Shown in pieces: positions 58,061-62,509 of a stretch of DNA of 62,509 bases. A program made the position numbers and the translations under genes. The notes beneath the pieces were generated by a model that saw nothing but the letters and a program-made list of their open reading frames with translations, did no database searches and was not told the origin of the DNA. Source of the stretch: Actinophytocola xanthii (GTDB lineage Bacteria; Actinomycetota; Actinomycetes; Mycobacteriales; Pseudonocardiaceae); NCBI RefSeq assembly GCF_001921205.1, contig NZ_MSIE01000042.1, forward strand, positions 1-62,509, in the 5' to 3' direction. Position 1 is the stretch's first letter. Every line of letters starts with the position of its first letter.

Positions 58061-60154
58061 TCAGCCCTCGGCCTCGAGCTCGACGAGCCATGCCTGCTCG
58101 GGGGTCAGCAAGGGCGGCCGCAGGCCCACCTCGGCCAGCATGCGACCGGTGAGGACGCGCGGCGGTGACGGGGCGCGGCGGCCCAGCGTCATCGGCTCGC
58201 CCACCGGCGCGACCGGGGTCGCGCGGTAGCGGCGGTCGGGGTCCAGGCCCGGAATCCGCATGGCGGCGGGAACCGCGCGCTCGGAGGTGGTGAGCTGGAC
58301 GTAGGCGAACAGGGCCGAGGAGCGGTCGTCGGACACGACGCCGTGGACGTGGGCGGCGGGGTCGGGGTGGTCGGCGCGGACCACCTCGCCGGTGTGCAAC
58401 AGCCCTCGCACCCGGCGGTAGTAGGCGATACCCAAGGCCACCGCCTCGAGGTCGGGCTCGTCGGCGGAGGTCACGTCCCACTCCAGTCCGAAGTGGCCGA
58501 ACAACGCCGTGGCGTACCGGAAGGACAGGCTCTGGGTGCGCCCGCTGGAGTGCACGGTCGGCGGGCCGATGTGCGCACCCATCAGCTCCGGCGGCAGCAG
58601 CAGCCCTGTCCACCGCTGGATCGTCTGGCGCTCCAGGGCGTCGTTCGAGTCGCTGGTCCACACCCGGTCGGTACGGGCCAGGATCTCCAGGTCCACCCGC
58701 GCCCCACCGCTGGAACAGCTCTCGATCTCCACCGACGGGTGGCGTGTCCGCAGCTCGTCGAGCAGGCGGTAGACGGCCAGCGTCTGGCGGTGCGCCGCCG
58801 CGCCGGGCAGGTCGCGGTTGTGGTCCCACTTGACGAACGCGATGTCGTTGTCCCGGAGCAGCGCGTCCAGGCGCTCGAGGACGAACGCGTACGCCTCGGG
58901 CACGTTCAGGTCCAGCACCTGCTGGTGGCGGGCCCGGGGAGGCAGGGTGCCGTCGCCCCGGGCGAGAACCCAGTCGGGATGGGCTCGGTACAGGTCGGAG
59001 TCCTCGTTGACCATCTCGGGTTCGACCCAGATCCCGAAGCGCATGCCGAGCCCGGTCACGTGGGAGACCAGCGGCGCCAGCCCGTCCGGCCACACCGTCT
59101 CGTCGACGAACCAGTCGCCGAGGCCGGCGGTGTCGTCGCGACGGTGGCGGAACCAGCCGTCGTCCAGGACGAACCGCTCGACGCCGATCCGGGCCGCCAC
59201 GTCCGCAAGGCTCCGCAGCCTGGTCAGGTCGTGGTCGAAGTACACGGCCTCCCAGGTGTTCAGCACCACCGGCCGCGGTGTCGCCGGGTGGCCGGGCCGG
59301 TCTCGCAACCAGCGGTGGAACGCCGCGCTGAGGCCGTCGACCCCGCGTCCACTATAGACACCGTAGAGCCAGGGGGACGCGTACTCCTCCCCCGGCGCCA
59401 GGATCACCTCGCCGGGGGCGAGCAGCTCGCCGCCGCCCAGGGTCGCGGTGCCCTCCGGCATCCGCTCCGCGTAGGTGACGTGGTTCCCGCTCCAGGCCAC
59501 GTGCAGGCCCCACACCTCGCCGTGCCGGAACCCGAACCCGGCGGTGCCGGCGAGCAGGGCCAGCGTGGCGTCGTGACCGGTCCGTCCGCGACGGCTCTCC
59601 CGCGCCCAGGTGCCCAGGTCGAACCGCCTGCGCTGCGGGTGCCGCTCGCGCGTCCAGTGCCCGGTCAGGTCCAGCAGCTCAGTGGCCTGGGCGGGCACCG
59701 GCAGCGCCGGTTCCAGGGCGTCCAGCGTGTACGGCTCGTCGCCGTGGTTGGCGACCCCGGCACGCAGCCGCAGGACGCCGGACGGGGTCAGATCCAGCGT
59801 GATGACCAGGTGCAACGCGACGAAGGCGTCCTCGGCGGTGATCTCCACCGAGGAAGCTCCGACACGCAGGTCGGTGAGGCGGAACGAGGGCAGGCCGGCT
59901 CGCCCGGTCCGGTGCCCGCGCAGGCCCGGCCGCCCCCGGTAGCCCGCGGCCGGTTCGGGCAGCACCGCGAGCGGCACCGGCTCGTCCGGCGTGCTCGGCG
60001 AGGTGGGGCCGACTACCGCGTCGGCCAGGGCGGCCAGCTCCGGTTCGGAGGGCCTGCCCAGGGGGGCGCCCCAGTGCACGACTGTCGGCAGCCCGCCGCT
60101 CCTGGCGTCCAGGACGAGGCTGACCGTGTCGGTGGCCAGGTGGACGATCGTCAT
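58061..60154 (-). CDS. Alpha-galactosidase, GH36
   Basis: 697 residues, ATG at 60154 (ATGA overlap with the permease). Three domains: an N-terminal beta-supersandwich to about 290, a TIM barrel, and a C-terminal beta domain. Nucleophile Asp444 lies in VKWDHNRD, the substrate motif is ESCSSGGARVD (478-488), and the acid/base Asp lies in WTSDSND (499-505). VLDDGWF and EPEMVNEDSDL are further family marks. No signal peptide, so it cleaves imported alpha-galactosides (melibiose/raffinose type) in the cytoplasm after uptake by the ABC importer encoded with it. Confidence 0.92.
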   Translation of the reverse strand: MTIVHLATDTVSLVLDARSGGLPTVVHWGAPLGRPSEPELAALADAVVGPTSPSTPDEPVPLAVLPEPAAGYRGRPGLRGHRTGRAGLPSFRLTDLRVGASSVEITAEDAFVALHLVITLDLTPSGVLRLRAGVANHGDEPYTLDALEPALPVPAQATELLDLTGHWTRERHPQRRRFDLGTWARESRRGRTGHDATLALLAGTAGFGFRHGEVWGLHVAWSGNHVTYAERMPEGTATLGGGELLAPGEVILAPGEEYASPWLYGVYSGRGVDGLSAAFHRWLRDRPGHPATPRPVVLNTWEAVYFDHDLTRLRSLADVAARIGVERFVLDDGWFRHRRDDTAGLGDWFVDETVWPDGLAPLVSHVTGLGMRFGIWVEPEMVNEDSDLYRAHPDWVLARGDGTLPPRARHQQVLDLNVPEAYAFVLERLDALLRDNDIAFVKWDHNRDLPGAAAHRQTLAVYRLLDELRTRHPSVEIESCSSGGARVDLEILARTDRVWTSDSNDALERQTIQRWTGLLLPPELMGAHIGPPTVHSSGRTQSLSFRYATALFGHFGLEWDVTSADEPDLEAVALGIAYYRRVRGLLHTGEVVRADHPDPAAHVHGVVSDDRSSALFAYVQLTTSERAVPAAMRIPGLDPDRRYRATPVAPVGEPMTLGRRAPSPPRVLTGRMLAEVGLRPPLLTPEQAWLVELEAEG

Positions 60155-61026
60155 CCCTTGGTCGCCCCCAGCGTCAGGCCAGCGCGGAGGTGCCGCTGGA
60201 GCAGGAAGAAGATCACCAGTGTCGGGATCGCCACGATCACCGAGCCGGCCGAGAGGAGGTTGTAGTCGGTGAAGAACTGCCCCCGCAGGTTCTGCAGCGA
60301 GCTGGTCACCGGCAGCTTGTCCCCGGTCCGCATGAACGCGACGGCCCAGAAGAAGTCGTTGTACACCCAGGTGATCTGCAGCGTGGCGAGCGCGGCCAGG
60401 GCCGGGCGGCAGAGCGGGAGCACGACCTGCCAGTACTGGCGCAGCACCCCTGCACCGTCCACCATGGCCGCCTCGGTCAGCTCGCGGGGCAGGGCCTTCA
60501 TGTAGTTGCTCAGGACGAAGGTGCAGAAACCGGTCTGGAAGGCGACGTTGACCGCGATCACCGCGAAGTAGGTGTCGTAGAGCGAGCCGGAGTCGCTGAT
60601 GTCGTAGGACAGCTCGAAGTTCAGGAACAGCCGGAACAACGGCACCAGCAACGCCTGCTGCGGCAGCAGGTTCGCGGCGGTGAACAGCACGAGCAGGGCG
60701 ATGTTGAACCGGAAGCTGAACCGCGCCAGGACGAACGCGACCGAGGACGCGAGCAGCAGGGTCAGCAGTACCGACGGGACGACGATGATCGCGGTGTTGA
60801 GGAAGGTCTGCTCGAAGTTGCCGCGCGTCCAGGCCTCGATGTAGTTGTCGAAGGTGAACCCGCCGACGGAGAAGTAACCGTTGACCGAGGTGAAGTCGAA
60901 GTCGCGCAGCGAGTTGTAGACCGCCCAGGCGATCGGGAACAGCCATCCGATCGCCAGCACGGTCAGGACCACCACCAGCACGACCCGCGCCGGACGCACC
61001 GGCCCGCGCCTGACCGCCGGGTTCAT
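60151..61026 (-). CDS. Sugar ABC importer permease, MalG/UgpE-type
   Basis: 291 residues, ATG at 61026 with ATGA overlap. Six helices, and the EAA loop is TEAAMVDGAGVLRQYWQVVLPLCRPALAA. QITWVYNDFFWAV and the terminal QRHLRAGLTLGATKG are typical of CUT1 second permeases. It forms the channel with the preceding permease; the ATPase is not encoded here and is probably a shared MsiK-like one. Confidence 0.93.
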   Translation of the reverse strand: MNPAVRRGPVRPARVVLVVVLTVLAIGWLFPIAWAVYNSLRDFDFTSVNGYFSVGGFTFDNYIEAWTRGNFEQTFLNTAIIVVPSVLLTLLLASSVAFVLARFSFRFNIALLVLFTAANLLPQQALLVPLFRLFLNFELSYDISDSGSLYDTYFAVIAVNVAFQTGFCTFVLSNYMKALPRELTEAAMVDGAGVLRQYWQVVLPLCRPALAALATLQITWVYNDFFWAVAFMRTGDKLPVTSSLQNLRGQFFTDYNLLSAGSVIVAIPTLVIFFLLQRHLRAGLTLGATKG

Positions 61027-61967
61027 CGCTGCTCCCGCATGACCTGGACCAGGTAGATCACGATGAACACGGTCGAGATCGCGATCATGATCGTGGCCAG
61101 TGCGGAGCCGAACCCGACCCGGCTCGCCTCGCCGATCACGTTCTGGGTCACCAGGGTCGAGATCAGCTCCAAGCCGTTGCGGCCCTTGTTGATCACCCAG
61201 GCTATGTCGAACGCGCGCAGCGACTCGATCACCGTGATGACCAGGACGACGACGTTCACCGGGCGCATCACCGGCCAGATGACCCGCAGGAACGTGCGGA
61301 CCTCGCCGGCGCCGTCCACGGCGGCCGCCTCGCGCAGCGCCGGGTCCACCGCCTTCAGGCCGGCCAGGTAGAGCAGCATGATGTAGCCGGTGTGCCGCCA
61401 GCCGGCGGCCACCAGCACCGCCCAGAGGTTGACGTCGGGGTCGCCGAACCAGTCGGTCTCGGTGCCGAGAACCGCGTTCAGCAGGCCCTGGTCGCGGGAG
61501 TAGATCAGCTGCCAGATGAAGCCGACCAGCGCCAGCGAGAGCACCACCGGCATGAAGAAGATGCTCTGGTAGATCCGGCTGCCGCGCAGCTCGCGGTCGA
61601 GCACCACCGCGAGCAGGATTCCGAGCAGGGTCGGGCCGAAGAAGAACACGACGAGCCAGATGATGTTGTGCTCGATGGCCGGACCGAACGGCGGGTAGTT
61701 CGTCGTCGCGTTCCGGTAGTTCTCCCAGCCGACCGGATTGATGTCGGCGATGTTCCCGATGCCGTTCCAGTCGGTGAACGAGAGCAGCACGGTCGCCAGC
61801 GCCGGCCCCCACACCAGGCCCACCACGACCAGCGTCGGCACCGCGACCATCAGCACGACGGTCACCCTGTCCCCGGTGGACAGGGTGCGTACGCCGCGGG
61901 GGCGGCGCGGCGGACGCCGCACGGCCCCGAGCCCCGGTGCCGACTCGCGCACCGCCGTGTCAGCCAC
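61023..61967 (-). CDS. Sugar ABC importer permease, MalF/UgpA-type
   Basis: 314 residues from a GTG, overlapping the binding-protein end by 8 nt. Basic cytoplasmic lead ([18 protein letters not shown]), then six helices. EAA loop REAAAVDGAGEVRTFLRVIWPVMRPVNVVV. The periplasmic-loop start VLLSFTDWNGIGN and QSIFFMPVVLSLALVGFIWQ are characteristic of CUT1 first permeases. Confidence 0.93.
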   Translation of the reverse strand: MADTAVRESAPGLGAVRRPPRRPRGVRTLSTGDRVTVVLMVAVPTLVVVGLVWGPALATVLLSFTDWNGIGNIADINPVGWENYRNATTNYPPFGPAIEHNIIWLVVFFFGPTLLGILLAVVLDRELRGSRIYQSIFFMPVVLSLALVGFIWQLIYSRDQGLLNAVLGTETDWFGDPDVNLWAVLVAAGWRHTGYIMLLYLAGLKAVDPALREAAAVDGAGEVRTFLRVIWPVMRPVNVVVLVITVIESLRAFDIAWVINKGRNGLELISTLVTQNVIGEASRVGFGSALATIMIAISTVFIVIYLVQVMREQR

Positions 61968-62509
61968 CGAAGATCGAAGCCTTCTGGTCCTCGATGCTCT
62001 TCGTAATGCCGTCGATGTCGTCCGGGTTGCGGAGGAACTCCTGCAGCGACGGGATCATCACGGTGGAGGCGAAGTCGGGCCGGGTGTCGCGGTCCAGGAA
62101 CTGGGAGATGGACTTGGCGTTGCTCACCAGCTCCTGGGACTTCTTCTGCAGGGCGTTGTAGCCGGCAGTGTCGGCGTCGTTGTGGGCGCCAACGTTGTTG
62201 GGGTCGCTCTCGAGGTAGGTGTCGCCTGCCTCGGCGGTGCCGAGGTAGCGCAGCAGCTCCTTGGCCCCCTCCTCGTTGCGGGGGCGAGCGGCCATCATGA
62301 ACCCGTCGATCGGCGCCTCGACCGCGTCCGCGCCCACCGCCGAGTCGACCTCCGGGAACGGGAAGAAGTCCAGGTCGTCGCGCTCGGCACCCTCGGGGAA
62401 CTGCTGGCCCATGAACAGGCCGAGCGTGTACATCCCGGACTCCTTGCGCAGCAGGCTCTGCGCCGCCTCCTGCCAGGTGCGGCCGAGCGCGTCGGTCTGG
62501 TGGTAGGGC
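61960..62509 (-). CDS. Sugar ABC importer binding protein, C-terminal part
   Basis: The gene runs off the right edge; 183 residues to the stop at 61960 are visible. Segments LGLFMGQQFPEGAERDDLDFFPFPEVDS, EAPIDGFMMAARPRNEEGAKELLRYLGT and AGYNALQKKSQELVSNAKSISQFLDRDTRP match the C-lobe of CUT1 solute-binding lipoproteins. It feeds the two permeases and, in context, should bind an alpha-galactoside. The signal peptide and lipobox lie outside the window. Confidence 0.9.
   Translation of the reverse strand, partial: PYHQTDALGRTWQEAAQSLLRKESGMYTLGLFMGQQFPEGAERDDLDFFPFPEVDSAVGADAVEAPIDGFMMAARPRNEEGAKELLRYLGTAEAGDTYLESDPNNVGAHNDADTAGYNALQKKSQELVSNAKSISQFLDRDTRPDFASTVMIPSLQEFLRNPDDIDGITKSIEDQKASIFGG

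Noticed and set aside
1-62509. CRISPR arrays, rRNA and tRNA genes
   Set aside because: No regularly spaced direct repeats and no cloverleaf or rRNA-like segments were seen on either strand.

Overview
The window is GC-rich with strong third-position G/C bias, many GTG and some TTG starts, and dense 4-nt stop/start overlaps. Together with ESX-type secretion substrates, DUF3558-like lipoproteins, an Scr1/DUF397-type pair, two F420-dependent LLM oxidoreductases and an IdeR/DmdR-like iron box, this points to a filamentous actinomycete, most likely of the order Pseudonocardiales. No rRNA, tRNA or CRISPR array was found. It reads as chromosome rather than plasmid or phage.

Layout. 1-5915: the start of a secreted protein, a glutamine-synthetase-like/amidohydrolase pair (a split FluG arrangement) and a four-gene ESX-substrate/lipoprotein/membrane-protein operon. 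6043-9957: an iron-siderophore ABC importer operon behind an iron box. 10098-11489: an XRE regulator with a DUF397 partner and a divergent small membrane protein. 11395-14933: epimerase, MFS exporter, tyrosine phosphatase and SDR. 14962-19013: two paralogous LLM enzymes flanking a TetR regulator and a Rox-type FAD monooxygenase, with a perfect 24-bp palindrome in the divergent promoter. 19098-22498: a four-gene ABC exporter. 22502-27069: a MITE-like repeat, a lipoprotein, a broken DUF3626 gene and a second ESX-substrate locus. 27240-32107: a less GC-biased module of a small unknown protein, a DUF6879-like protein and a STAND NTPase with an amyloid-signalling-like N-terminus, convergent with a second P-loop/TPR protein. 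32210-45773: an aldolase, membrane proteins, PadR and TetR regulators, an MBL-fold enzyme, DoxX, MatB with a fused carboxyltransferase, an orphan sugar-binding lipoprotein, the second MITE copy and a Ca-binding repeat protein. 45909-56447: a complete non-phosphorylative L-fucose (or related 6-deoxyhexose) pathway with LutABC. 56545-62509: a methyltransferase, a GNAT enzyme and an alpha-galactosidase with its ABC importer.

How the genes work together. The clearest system is 6-deoxysugar catabolism. A mutarotase, an aldo-keto reductase (sugar dehydrogenase), a lactonase, L-fuconate dehydratase, an SDR dehydrogenase and a FAH-type diketo-acid hydrolase would give pyruvate plus lactate, and LutABC would oxidise the lactate. 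I find a shared operator-like motif (TACATCSGATGTA) before three operons of this set and before the FadR-family gene among them, so I infer one FadR-controlled regulon. Unexpectedly, a cytochrome P450 and a degenerate GyrB-like ATPase are the last two genes of the first operon.

The most unusual structural signal is a 162-bp repeat with 19-bp terminal inverted repeats and TA flanks. It is present twice in full, and a 30-bp remnant-like sequence may be a third site. All three lie between convergent genes. At two of them the TA target is shared by the stop codons of both neighbours, so insertion leaves both proteins intact.
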